From Aquila chrysaetos chrysaetos (lineage: Eukaryota; Chordata; Aves; Accipitriformes; Accipitridae): a stretch of DNA of 64,000 bases. Numbering within the stretch: the first letter of the stretch is position 1; the number at the start of each line of letters is the position of its first letter. The position numbers and the translations under genes are program-made. The stretch spans positions 62,001 to 126,000 of the forward strand of contig NW_024470384.1 in the NCBI RefSeq assembly GCF_900496995.4, read 5' to 3'. A model generated the notes under the pieces. That model worked only from the letters and a program-made list of their open reading frames with translations. It was not told the DNA's origin and made no database searches. Below are positions 34,297 through 45,609 of the stretch, piece by piece.

Positions 34297-34977
34297 TCAG
34301 TAGGCACGGGCCTGGCCCCAGCACATTGCAGCGATTTGTGTCTCCCTGGAATTGTTGGGGTGACAGCATACTTTTTCCAAATGTTCTACTAGTTTTTCAG
34401 GACTCTGCACTTGTTCAAGGATGAAGTTCCAAAACACTAGAGGTGCCCACCATCCTAGGCATTTGCCCATAGTATCCCACACACCCTGCCACTCATAATT
34501 ATCCAGCTTTGGGGCAGATCTCTGGCTGATATTCTTAAATAGCTGTTTAACCCTAAACAAGACTGGAACCACATTCAGGAACATGCTAGTTCCTAGCAAG
34601 AGGACCATATCCTAAGGATATTGAAATTTTAAAAAATTCTCAAACACTGTTGTAATTAGCCTGGAGGAGAAGGGGTGGGGAAAGAAAGGCGTCTCACCCA
34701 TAGATTGGTTCTCCGAGGAGAAAAGGTAAATGGTGTAATTATTAACAGTTTCCCACGGATGGCTCCTGAAGCATAGAGGTGACGACCATGCCAAGTACAA
34801 ATATTGGATTAGTCCCACGACCGATAATTTTATCATACCATAAGCCAGTGTTACATAGTACATCAAAGCAAAAACCTTAATCCACAGATGATATGCAGCA
34901 GCACAGAGACTATATACAGCAAGTGAGGTGGTACATAACAAAACTCTAAAAATGAGCACCACAACTCTAAGAGCCAA
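34297..34977 (-). pseudogene. ORF inside the ERVK-like element, broken by one TAG
   Basis: In one minus-strand frame an ATG at 34,977 opens 121 codons, a TAG stop lies at 34,614-34,612, and the same frame continues for 103 codons from an ATG at 34,608 to a stop at 34,297. The first part is hydrophobic, with two or three likely membrane segments (for example VVVLIFRVLLCTTSLAVYSL). The second part is soluble-looking, with the block WAPLVFWNFILEQVQSPEKL and conserved-looking Cys and Trp. It does not resemble gag, pol or env domains I can name. One stop in 226 codons is less decay than the neighbouring pol relics show. It may be an accessory ORF of this LTR family or captured host sequence. Confidence 0.4.
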
Positions 34978-35076
34978 TAAATCAACATTGTGACCAGTGA
35001 ATATTAAACAAATGTAATGAATGCTTGTAACAAATTTGTTTTAACACACCCTGGTCAGTAATCTCAACCCTTTGTG

Positions 35077-35094
35077 CCCCATGTTGGGCACCAA
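35077..35094 (-). other. Primer-binding site, tRNA-Lys type
   Basis: Just downstream of the LTR the minus strand reads TGGTGCCCAACATGGGGC, two mismatches from the PBS for tRNA-Lys1,2 (TGGCGCCCAACGTGGGGC). This supports a betaretrovirus-like (ERVK) origin. The position was read by eye and may be off by one or two bases. Confidence 0.7.
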
Positions 35095-35101
35095 AAAGGA
35101 C

Positions 35102-35691
35102 TGTCGTGGTTTGACTCCAGCCAGCAAGTAAGCACCGTGCAGCCGCTCACGTATTTTCCCCCTACTCAGGAGGATAGGGGAGAGAATTGGGGGGGGGAGG
35201 GGAGTAAAACTCGTGGGTTGATATAAGAACAGTTTAAATAGGACAGAAAGGAAGAAAATAATAACGATAATAGTAACAACAATAAAATAATAATAATAAT
35301 AAAAGAATTGGAATATACAAACCAAGCGATGCACAATGCAATTGCTTACCACTCGCCGACCGATGCCCAGTTAGTTCCTGAGCAGAGATGCCCCCCCAGG
35401 CCAACTCCCCCCAGTTTATATACGAGGCATGACATCACATGGTATGGAATACCCCTTTGGCCAGTTTGGGTCAGCTGCCCTGGCCGTGTCGCCTCCCAAC
35501 TTCTTGTGCCCCTCCAGCCTTCTTGCTGGCTGGGCATGAGAAGCTGAAAAATCCTTGACTTAGTATAAACACTATTTGGCAACAACTGAAAACATCAGGG
35601 TGTTAACATTCTTCTCATACTGAACCCAAAACATAGCACTATACCAGCTACTAGAGAGAAAGTTAAATCTATCCCAGCTGAAACCAGGAGA
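35102..35691 (-). repeat. 5' LTR of the ERVK-like element
   Basis: A 590-bp LTR in minus orientation, same family as the solo LTRs in this window. Its minus-strand start has drifted from TGTCC to TCTCC, and its end reads CAAACCACGACA. Confidence 0.88.
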
Positions 35692-37764
35692 ATGGTGAAC
35701 TAAAACAGAGATGTAGAAAGAAAATGTAAAAAGCATTAGCAAGAAGAAATAAGAAATAGTTAAAAATAAAGACACCAAAAGGAAAAAAGTAGGCATAGAA
35801 AGAACATTGAAAAAGCAACAGTCATTAGGAAAATAAAGGAAAAAAAAAAACAGGGACAGCATACTAAAAGAAAGGTAGAAAGAACATTTAAAAAGCAACA
35901 GCACTAAGGAAAGACAAGAAATAACTAAAAGAAAGGACCACAAAATAAAGTCAGAAAATGGGATGAAAGTAGAAAATTTTAAAAGTGACAGAAATAAAGG
36001 GAAAAAATTAAAATATAGGGACAGCCAAGTAAAATGGAGACATAGTAAGAAAGAAGCAGCAAGAGCAGTCAGGAAAGATATGAAATAATTAAAAATAAAG
36101 ACCTGGAAGAAAAAAAGTAAGTGTAGGAAGAACATTTAAAAAGTGATGGGCATTAGGGAAATAAAGGGAAAAACTAAAATATGGACAGCATACTATAACA
36201 GAAACATAAAAACAACATTTTAGAAGCAACAGCACAACGGAAAGACAAGAAATAATTAAAAGAAAAGACAGCAATGTAAAGACAGTGAATGGGATAAAAG
36301 TAGCAAAATTTTAAAGCAAAAGGGATTAGGGAAATTAACAGAAAAAAATTAAAAATGAGTGACAGCAAACTAAAACGGAGACATAGAAAGAAAATTTTAA
36401 AAGCGAGGGCACTAAGGAAGGACAAGAAATAATTACAAAAAAACAGCAAAGGGAATAAAAGTAGGCAGAGAAAGAACTTTTAAAAGACAATAGGCATTAT
36501 GGAAATAAAGGAAAAAATTATGAAATAGGGACAGTGAACTAAAACAGATGTAGAAAGAAAATTTTAAAAGCGACAGCACTGAGGAAAGACAAGAAATTAT
36601 TAAAAGAACAGAGAGCGAAATAAAGACAGTGAACAGGACAAAAGTAGACAAAATTTTGAAAGCAACAGTTATTAAAAAATAAGGAAAAAATTAAAGTTAG
36701 TGACAACTAAAATGGAGACATAGAAAGAAAATCTGAAAAGTGATGGGAAAGAAGCAAGAGAAGAAAGAATTAAAGACAGCAAAGAGGAAAAAAGCAGGCA
36801 TAGAAAAAACTTTTTAAAAGCAAGGGGTATTAGGGAAATAAAGAGAAAAACTAAAAAACAGGGACAGCAAACTAAAACAGACATGTAGAAAGAATATCTA
36901 AAAAGTGAGAGCACTAAGGAAAGACAAGAAATAATTGAAAAATAAGGGCAGGCAAATAAAGACAGTGAGCAGTATAAAAGAAGACAGAACATTTTAAAAG
37001 CAACGGTGATTAACAAAATAAGGAAAAAATAGTGACAATGAACTGAAACGGAGGCGTACAAAAAAATTTTTAAAGTGATGGCACTAAAAAACCAAAAAAT
37101 ATTTTAAAATACAGCGAAGGAGATAAAAGTAGAAAATATGGAATGCAGAGGGATTAAGAGAGGAAAGAACTAAAAAATAGAGATAGCAAAATAGAAGGCA
37201 AACATAGATAGAAAATTTTAAAAGCGATGGCACTAAGGAAAGAGAAGACAAGATTTTAAACAGACAGCCAAGGGAATAAAAGTAGGCATAGAAAGAACAT
37301 TCAAAAAGCGAGGGGGATTAGGAAAATAAAGGGAAAAACTAAAAAATAGGGACAGCAAACTAAAGCAGATATAGAAAGAAAATCTAAAAAGCAAGGGCAC
37401 TAAAGGATGACAAATAATCAAAAAAAATAAAGACATCAACAGGAAAAAGTAAGCATAGAAAGAACAATTTAAAAGCAATAGGAATTGGGGAAATAAAGGA
37501 AAAATTATGAAATAAGGACAGCAAACTAAAACAGATCCAGAAAGAAAATTTTAAAAGTGAGGGCACTAAGGAAAGACAAGAAATAATTAAAAATAAAGAC
37601 ATCGAAGGGAAAAAAGTAGGCATAGAAAGAACATTGCTAAAGTGATGAGCATTAGGGAAATAAAGGAAAAAATAAAAAATAGGGACAGCAGACTAAAATA
37701 GATGCAGAAAGAAAATTTAAAAAGTGAGGGCACCAAGGAAAGACAAGAAATAATTATAAAAAGC
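35692..37764. repeat. 84-bp AT-rich satellite, part 2
   Basis: Continuation of 32,371-34,179 on the other side of the ERVK-like insertion. The marker AAAGAAAATTTTAAAAGC and its variants recur every 83-84 bp. Confidence 0.85.
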
Positions 37765-38342
37765 TGTCGTAGTTAAACCCCAGCCAGCAGCTAAGCACCA
37801 CGCAGCCCCTCACTCACTCCCCCCACCCAGTGGAATGGGGGAGAAAAGTCAGGAAAAAGAAGCAAAACCCGCGGGTTGAGATAAGAACGGTTTAATAGAA
37901 CAGAAAAGAAGAAACTAATAGTGATAACACTAATTTTTTTCATTATTGACAATAGCAATAATGAAAGGATTGGAATGTACAAATGATGCACAGTGCAATT
38001 GCTCACCACCTGCCGACCGACACCCCGCTAGTCCCCCAGTGGCGATTCCCCGCCCCCACTTCCCAGTTCCTATACTGGATGGGACGTCCCACGTGGAATA
38101 CCCTGTTGGCCAGTTTGGGTCAGGTGCCCTGGCTGTGTCCTGTGCCAGCTTCTTGTGCCCCTCCAGCTTTCTCGCTGGCTGGGCATGAGAAGCTGAAAAA
38201 TCCTTGACATTAGTCTGAACACTACTTAGCAACAACTGAGAACGTCAGTGTTATCAACATTCTTCACATACTGAACTCAAAACATAGCACCGTACCAGCT
38301 ACTAGGAAGACAGTTAACTCTATCCCAGCTGAAACTAGGACA
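37765..38342 (-). mobile_element. Solo LTR (TSD AAAGC)
   Basis: A 578-bp LTR on the minus strand, from TGTCGTAGTTAAACCCCAGC on the plus strand to AGCTGAAACTAGGACA. Perfect AAAGC duplications flank it (37,760-37,764 and 38,343-38,347). Same family as 15,411-15,993, inserted in the 84-bp satellite. Confidence 0.93.
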
Positions 38343-38938
38343 AAAGCCAGCAAAGGGAATAAAAGCAGGCATAGAAAGAATGTTTAAGAAGTGAGGGGGA
38401 TTAGGGAAATAAAAGAAATATTTAAAAAAAAATAAGAACAGTGAACTAAAACAGACACATAGAAAGAATATTAAAAAAAGCAAGGGCACTAAGCAAAGAT
38501 GAGAAATAATTTAAAAATAAAAGGTAGACAAATGAAGACCACATTTTTAAAAGCAACTGTGATTAAGGAAATAAAGAAATAATAAAGGCAGTGATTAGGT
38601 TGAAGTAGACATAGAAAGAAAATGTAAAAAGCAACACAGCAGACAATAGCAAGGAAAGAATTAAAAAACCACAATACGCAGCTTGATAGAAGTAGACAGA
38701 AAGAAAATTTTAAAAGCAATTGGGCATAGGACAGACAGGAAAAATTTAAGAACTAGTGACAGTGAACTAAAACTGAGATATAGAAAAGAAATTTAGAACC
38801 AATGGGGTGCAGAATAGAGAGGGAAAAAATGAAAAAATAAAGACAGTGAACTGGATAAAAGTAGACATAGAAAATTTTAAAAGCAATGGGTTACATGACA
38901 GACAGACAATAATTAAAAAATAGCAATAGCCAGCTTCA
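38343..38938. repeat. 84-bp AT-rich satellite, part 3
   Basis: The same satellite resumes after the solo LTR and ends where ERV sequence begins near 38,939. Confidence 0.8.
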
Positions 38939-39735
38939 TAAAACCAACCTCCACTCCCAGTTTTATTGCTGAGCACGACATCATATGGTCTGGAATATCC
39001 CTTTGGTCAGTTGGGGTCAGCTGTCCCAACTGTGTCCCCCTCCCAACACCTTGTGCATCCCCACCTGCTCGCTGGCAGAGCAGGGTGATGAGCAGACCAG
39101 CCCTCAGCACTGTTAGCACTGCTCAGCTATAACTAACACATCCCTGTATCATCAACACTGTTTTCCGACAAATCCAAAACAAAGCCCCCGTACCAGCTAC
39201 TGTGAAGAAAATTAACTCTATCCCAGCCAAAACCAGCACATTCTCTACCCCTTATTCCATACCATTTACGCCATGCTTAGGTTCACACTATCCAACACAT
39301 CCTCACTAACCACCACCACACGCTTCCCATCCTTTGATACAATATACAGATATCATTCTCTTAGTCTATGGACCGCCCCTCTAAAATGTCCATAAAATGT
39401 CCACAGAATGTCCATTAAGTTCATTTAGCCCATGACTTTGGGCTCCATCTGTTACAGCGGTCACTCAGGACAGCAGAGGTGGCGTGTTGCGTGGAGTTAC
39501 TGGGCACCAAAGCCATCTCAGGTCAGGTCGCTGCTGCGCTTGCACTGCTTCTTGTAAGGCTTGGCCTCCATTAGTTCGGGTGGTTCCTGCTATAGTAATT
39601 CCTGTAACGCACAACTCAAATCATGGGTTACAACAATTTAAAGTTATTTCCATTACGATCTCCACCCCTGGTCCCTTTGGACCAGGCCACAGGGTTTAAC
39701 ATTGCAATGAAGTCCTCGCCTTGCCCATGCTCCAG

Positions 39736-40310
39736 TGTCCTAGTTTCAGCTGGGATAGAGCTAACTGTCTTCCTAGTAGCTGGTATGGTGCTATGTTTTG
39801 AGTTCAGTATGTGAAGAATGTTGATAACACTGACGTTCTCAGTTGTTGCTAAATAGTGTTTAGACTAAGTCAAGGATTTTTCAGCTTCTCATGCCCAGCC
39901 AGCGAGAAAGCTGGAGGGGCACAAGAAGCTGGCACAGGACACAGCCAGGGCACCTGACCCAAACTGGCCAACGGGGTATTCCATACCGTGGGACGTCCCA
40001 TCTAGTATAGGAACTGGGGAGGGGGGGGGGGCAGGGAATCGCTGCTTGGGGACTAGCTGGGTGTCAGTCGGCAGGTGGTGAGCAATTGCACTGTGCATCA
40101 CTTGTACATTCCAATCCTTTCATTATTGCTGTTGTCATTTTATTAGTGTTATCATTATTAGCTTCTTCTTTTCTGTTCTATTAAAACGTTCTTATCTCAG
40201 CCCACAAGTTTCGCTTTTTTTCCCGATTTTCTCCCCCATCCCACTGGGTGGGGGGGAGTGAGTGAGGGGCTGCGTGGTGCTTAGTTGTTGGCTGGGGTTA
40301 AACCACAACA
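39736..40310 (+). mobile_element. Solo LTR (TSD TCCAG/TCCGG)
   Basis: A 575-bp plus-strand LTR from TGTCCTAGTTTCAGCTGGGA to GGGGTTAAACCACAACA. The flanks TCCAG (39,731-39,735) and TCCGG (40,311-40,315) differ by one base. It is nested in the ERV 3' region and so younger than it. Confidence 0.9.
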
Positions 40311-40344
40311 TCCGGCTTGGACTTATCCACAGACTGCAGTCCCT

Positions 40345-40880
40345 TAGGGGTGTACCTGCTCTGCGTGGAGCCTTATCTATGAGCCACAGTCTCTTCAGGG
40401 GTATACCTGCTGTGGCAGAGACTTATCCACAGCCACAGTCGCCTTGAGGTGCGCCTGTTCCAGCATGGCCTTATCCATGGGCCACAATGCCTTTGGAGAT
40501 ATACCTCCTCCAGCACGGCCTTGCCCACAGCCATAGTCCCTTCAGAAGTAAACCTGCTCCAACATGGCCTTACCCATGGCTGCAGTCCCTCCAGGGGTGT
40601 ACCTGCTCTGTCATGGGCTTATCCACGGCCACATGCTTTCAGGTGCTCCAGCATGACCTCATGCACAGCCACTGATGCTTCAAGGTGTACCTGCTGCAGC
40701 ATGGACTTATCCTTGGGCTACAGTCCCTTCAGAGGTATACCTGCTGCGGCACAGACATAACTACAGCCACAGAGGCTTCGAGATGTACCTGCTCTGGCAT
40801 GGGCTTATCCACGGCCACAGACACTTCAGGGTGTCCTGCTCCCACATGAAGTCATACGCAGGTCACAGTCCCTTTGACTC
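40345..40880. repeat. About 50-bp tandem repeat within ERV sequence
   Basis: Around ten or eleven units with a consensus like GGTGTACCTGCTCTGGCATG followed by GCTTATCCACGGCCACAGTC and CCTTCAG. Starts near 40,349, 40,400, 40,448 and 40,497 give a 48-51 bp spacing. A plus-strand open frame runs through it but looks repeat-derived. Confidence 0.8.
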
Positions 40881-41759
40881 AAGTTCACACTGGAGTTCCA
40901 GCCTGTCCAGTACAGCACCACAGAAACAGCAGCAGATGACCATAGAGCCCTGGAGGTTCCATCTTTGCTCCGTACAAGTGCGCAGCTCTGCACTCCTTGC
41001 CACTCCCTGCCAGCAAGCATCACAGTTGCAATTTACCGCCTGCAACACGCAATACTTAGTAGGCTGGATAGGCTGTTCTGCCAATGCATCAAGTGAGCAT
41101 CTCAGTTCCTTTGGCTGCCTAATTTGCCTCCTTAAAACAAACACCTCAACACTCAGTTTCTCTAACTCAGACCCCTCTAAAGATCTCCTGGCCTGCAAGC
41201 CATTTTCAGCTAGCAACACAGCTGAAATACAGCACTGGTAGAAATCTAGCCATCATCGTGCTTTGATATCAAAAGGCTTTTGTAGAACCCCTAATTGTTT
41301 TGGCATCAAGACTGCAAGGCAAGAAATACACCTCTCCTTGAACAAGCAAGACACCTGCCAAAAAGCTGTGCACAGTGATATGTGGCTGCCTGTGACCGAC
41401 GCCTTTTTCTGCTAAAACCAGACCATGGTTCCCTTGTGAAGAGCCATGGGCAGTGCAGAAAGTACCTCAGCTTTCCCTGCACCGGGTCCCCAGAGAACAG
41501 CGTCTTAGTCTGACTGGAGCGTGCAGCAGCCTGTTTTCATCCCAGCCCCTTGCCCTTGAGAAAGCGGCTGCCTGTGGCAGCAGCAGAACCGCTGCAGCCC
41601 AAGGGGAAAGAAATGACTCGGTGTAAAGCTCTCCAGGATGCCTGTGTCCTGTGCAGAGTTGATGACCGCAGCAGCCTGTACACAGGGCCAAGCTGACAAC
41701 CTGAGAAGGAGGCACAAGGTGTAGAAGTTTCTGCAACAACCGTACATTCCAGACTAGCT

Positions 41760-42130
41760 GGACAGAGTAATAGGTGAGAGACACGGGCTGGGAGGAGAGG
41801 GGAAGAGACACATCCATGGATGGGGGTGCTGGGAAGGGGAGAGAAATGGCAAGGCGGGGGGGCGGGGGGGAGCGACACACCCACAGACATGGTAGAGCAG
41901 GAAAGGAAGAAACATGCCCATGGGGGGGGGAGGGGGGGAAGGAAGAGACACACCCACAGACACAGGGGGCAGGGAAGGAAGAGACGGCCCACAGATGCAG
42001 GGCAGGCTGGGGTGGTAGAGACACACCCATGGACACAAGGCAGGTGGGGGAAGGTACACACCCAGGGATGTGGGGGGCTCAGGGAAAGACACACACCCAT
42101 GGAAATCGGATTAAACACACACGTGCAGAC

Positions 42131-42162
<32 letters not shown>

Positions 42163-43080
42163 GGAAAGACACCCAACCCGCAGACACGGCCGGGCAGTGG
42201 GAGGGACACCCAACTGGCGGACACATGAGAAGAAACATGCCAACAGACATGGGAGGGAGGGGGGAAGACACACCCATGGACACTGGGGAAAGACCCACAA
42301 ACACAGCGGGGTCAGGGGAAGACCCACGCCTGCAGACAAGGGGAGGGACAGAGAAGACCCATGCCCACGGACACAGGGGAAGACACACAGACACAGGGAG
42401 GGGCAGGGGGTGAAAGGCCCGCACCCACAGACATCATAGGGACTGGCAGAGGGGAAAGGCCCACACCAACCGACATGGGGGGAGAAGGGAAAGGCTCGTG
42501 CCCACCAACAAATGGGGGGGGGGAGCCCTGAGCTCACAGATACAGAGGGGAAAGGCCCACGCCCACAGACATGGGGTGGGGTGGCAGAGAGAAAAGGCCA
42601 ACACAGACTGACATGGGGGGAAAGGCCTACACCGACCAACATGGGAGGGGGCGGGGGGGAAAGGCTCATGCCTACCGACATGGGGGGGGGCAGGGGAGGG
42701 GAGACAGCCACACATGGAAACACAGAGGGGCAGAGAGGGAGGACCACACCCACCCACATGGCGCAGGGACAGCGGAGAAGACACGCACCCACTGAGACCG
42801 TGGGGAGGGGAGGAAGACACACCCACGTGGAGAGAGGGGGGACAGCAGGGGAGACGCCCACCCACAGAGCGCGGTGTGGGGACAGCGGGGGAGACAGCTA
42901 CATGTGGACATGACAGAAGCCGGGGGGAAGCACCAATCGACAGGCACGCTGGGGGGGGGGGACAGGACACAACAGACAATGACCACCTGTGGTCATGGCA
43001 GGGGGAGATGCATGCACCCATGGGCACAGGGAAAGGGGGGGCACGCCCACAGATGCGCCACAGGGGGCCAGGGTGCAAAA
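41760..43080. repeat. G-run minisatellite, about 38-40 bp units
   Basis: More than 25 imperfect units of CACACCCACAGACATGG followed by runs of 4 to 10 or more G and AAGA. A pure run of 27 G lies at 42,131-42,157. Strong strand asymmetry gives long open frames (minus strand Pro/Cys/Ser-rich, plus strand Gly/Arg/His-rich) that are not genes. The plus strand has many potential G-quadruplex sites. Confidence 0.88.
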
Positions 43081-44869
43081 TAATCCCAAAAAGAGACCCC
43101 AAAAGCACAAAACCCAAGCAAATCGACCTCATTCCCCATCATGGCCTGTACCACTGTCTGCTCACCTTTGCTCTTGGGCCTCACTTAACTGTCCTGCTTA
43201 GCCTAGATCTATTACTTGAACTGCAAGAATAAGTCAAACCACTCACTGACACACAAAAATTACAGTTACTGCCACATGATTCAAATACAGGTAGAGGCCG
43301 ATAGAGCTCAAGAACTCAGCCCCACAAATGCCAAAAGTAGTACAGGTAGCAAACGACCGTGGCTGGTGTAGCAGACTTCCTTTACGGATCAATACTTCTT
43401 AAACAACTCTATGAACTGCAGCACGGAGAACCCCTCGGTAGACAGCAAGCTCGAAAAAGAACACCAACATAAATGGGACATGAGACTGGGCTGCCAGAAG
43501 CTGCTTGCATATGGAATGCTACTAGTAGATAACACTGAGTTATAAAGCCTTAAGCCAAAACTGCACAGTAGTTACAGGACACCTGAGTGCAGACAGATGC
43601 TGAATATGACTTGATGGTCCCAAAATCTGATGGAGACCCCTCAGACACAATTGCTTGATGAGAGCCACTTCTTGCCAACATATGAGCTCTGTAAGAAAAA
43701 GCCAAAGGCGATGCAGACTGACCTATTAAAAATCTCGGTACAGAAGCATGTGTTACTTCAGATGGCAGGATGGTTCTGCCAGGTTGGTCCGACCCAAGCA
43801 TTGGGTTCTAATGCCTGTCCAGTGGTATCCGTGAGATCCCTTGCAGCCTCAAATGCTAGAGACGCTCCCCTGTCCAGGACCACGTTCTGCATGTCTGAGC
43901 CACCACCCCGCCATGACCATGTGTCCCCCCCATGACCAAAGTCAAACAGAACAAATAAACACTCTGCTTCATCACCTTGGCCTCTGAAAGAGGCTTCCTT
44001 CCTTTGCTGACAGTCAATGCAGATATCCTCATGCTATTCCTTGAGTTTGGGCTAGCCCTTGGGTGCCTGTACTGCCAAAGGAAGAGAAAATGATTACACA
44101 CCAATAACCTGCTCCATCCTCCTCTTGTTCTTCAAGAAATCTAAAGAAAGCTACCATCCCCATCATTATCTAAGAGAAGAAGTTTGTGCAGGAGATGACA
44201 GAGCCCATCCCCATCAACAGAAAACTCTGCTATGGCCCTGCTTTGCCTTTTGCCAACAGCACCTGCCATCAAGGTGCGCCAAACCCCTTTGTGAGTTGCT
44301 AGGAAAGTCAGATACACTTAGTTCAAAACATCTGGCAAAGAAGATATCAGCTAACAACTTACATGTACCCTACCTTATCCCAGAATGAGGCAAATAGCTG
44401 GCTTCCTCCCACACAAAACTCACATATTCAGCAAACACACAAACCAGAACAACATTACACTAAACAAAACAAAATCCTTACCCTCTGACATGCTTTGAAA
44501 GGGATTAGCGCACCCACATTATATCTACTCACACAATTGACCCATGTACAGGACTTCCTCAGGGTCAGCCCTGCAAAGACGAGAGGAAGCCTTACATTAC
44601 CTCCCTGGATGCCCCGGTGCTCCACTCCCCTCTCTGCTGCTCCAATCATGGGAAAACACTGGTGAGGATATCTGGCAAAACAAGAGGAGAGAGCGCTACA
44701 GGGACCTGGATGCCAAAACACCACCTGACTTCACCTGCAGGAATAAACAAAAGAAACCCTGCCAAAAAGAATTCTAACCAAAATCCAGAAAGCATGAAAA
44801 AAACAGAAAGCTCAAATAGACAGGACACTGTACCATGCAGGAACCAAGACCACCTGACAAACAAAGCTC
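43081..44869. other. Low-repeat interval without an assigned gene
   Basis: Ordinary-composition DNA. A 101-codon plus-strand frame at 43,630-43,935 and a minus-strand frame near 44,646-44,800 have no recognisable domain. No transposon ends were found. Some of it may be unidentified old ERV sequence. Confidence 0.45.
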
Positions 44870-45490
44870 TAAGGAAGAAAGGTCCCAAAGACCTTAGCCA
44901 GCTCAACAGCTGTAAAGAACTCAAGGAAGAGCTGAGCACCAACACCAGAGACACCCAGGAGCACAATGAGCTCCCTGAGCAGAGGCTGTGGCTCAAATAC
45001 CCCGAGCCTCCGCCCACCACCCTTAGCACAATCACCTGGAAAAGGAGAAGGGCAAACCACCAGAAGGCATGAAGGCAGACACAGGAGCAGCTGTGAGTTC
45101 TCTCACCTGCCTCCAATTTACAGCATGCAAAGCTCTGAACAGAGAAGGCAACCCTTCCTGGAAACAACAATACCTGCTCTTGTACTACAGCTACACCTAT
45201 TGCATCAGCAATGTGACCAGGTAGGGAATTAAACTTAATTATTCCGGGGCACAGGTAGAAAAAGATAGATGTCCTTCTAAACTGTGTAAGAAACTAGCTC
45301 ATTAAATGCAATAACAATGTTATCAAAATTGATGTGCTTTAGTTTCCTGTAAAAAAGCCAAAATGCTCTGGGGTTACGCTGCATTTCTAGCAAGACCATG
45401 CATACCACCTAACTTCTACCGTAACTACCTTCTGGATAGGACTGAATCAGAAAGCAGAATTAGATCCCTTAAGAATCCCTTCTGACTCCC
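44870..45490. repeat. Segmental duplication unit 3, copy 3 (right half)
   Basis: Third copy of the 28,070-28,570 / 30,535-31,000 block, with the stretch GAGCACAATGAGCTCCCTGA and its neighbours conserved. It is closer to copy 1 than to copy 2: the stretch after GGGAATTAAACTTAATTATT, including ACAGGTAGAAAAAGATAGAT, matches copy 1 almost exactly. Confidence 0.8.
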
Positions 45491-45539
45491 TTAACAGAGG
45501 CACAACAGTCCCAGAGGACAAAAGAAACTGAAAAAACAT

Positions 45540-45609
45540 GGAACTACAGGGGCAGGGGGCAGCAGCTATGCCCGGCACACTGGAGGTGGGGGGGGGGGGG
45601 GGAAACCTT
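45540..45609. repeat. Short G-run unit
   Basis: One or two units of the G-run minisatellite type, with a pure G run near 45,587-45,602. Confidence 0.6.

Larger units (their letters stand above)
34180..35691 (-). mobile_element. Short internally deleted ERVK-like element (TSD ATGGT)
   Basis: A 1,512-bp minus-strand element is flanked by the 5-bp duplication ATGGT (34,175-34,179 and 35,692-35,696), inside the 84-bp satellite. It has a full 5' LTR (35,691-35,102), a putative PBS, an internal part of about 870 bp, and only the last 54 or so bases of the 3' LTR (34,233-34,180, ending GGTTAAACCACGACA on the minus strand). The TSD shows it behaves as one insertion. The missing U3 and R of the 3' LTR and the lack of gag-pol mean it cannot be autonomous. 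The left LTR tail joins unrelated internal DNA at about 34,234. Confidence 0.88.
38939..41759 (-). mobile_element. ERV 3' end: partial 3' LTR plus internal sequence
   Basis: In minus orientation, internal retroviral sequence (41,759-39,241) leads through a purine tract (GAATAAGGGGTAGAGAA, just above 39,240) into an LTR whose first 300 bases remain (39,240-38,939, starting TGTGCTGGTTTTGGC). The internal part contains the 50-bp repeat at 40,345-40,880 and is interrupted by the plus-strand solo LTR at 39,736-40,310. A GC-richer homologue of the 39,380-39,730 part lies at 48,060-48,400. No coding gag, pol or env was recognised. Confidence 0.65.

Noticed and set aside
40449-41241. Plus-strand frames of 103 and 188 codons
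   Set aside because: They read through the 50-bp tandem repeat and ERV 3' sequence; the residues follow the repeat and no retroviral domain is present.
41537-43132. Pro/Cys/Ser-rich minus-strand and Gly/Arg/His-rich plus-strand open frames
   Set aside because: These are compositional frames of the G-run minisatellite; they follow the repeat unit.
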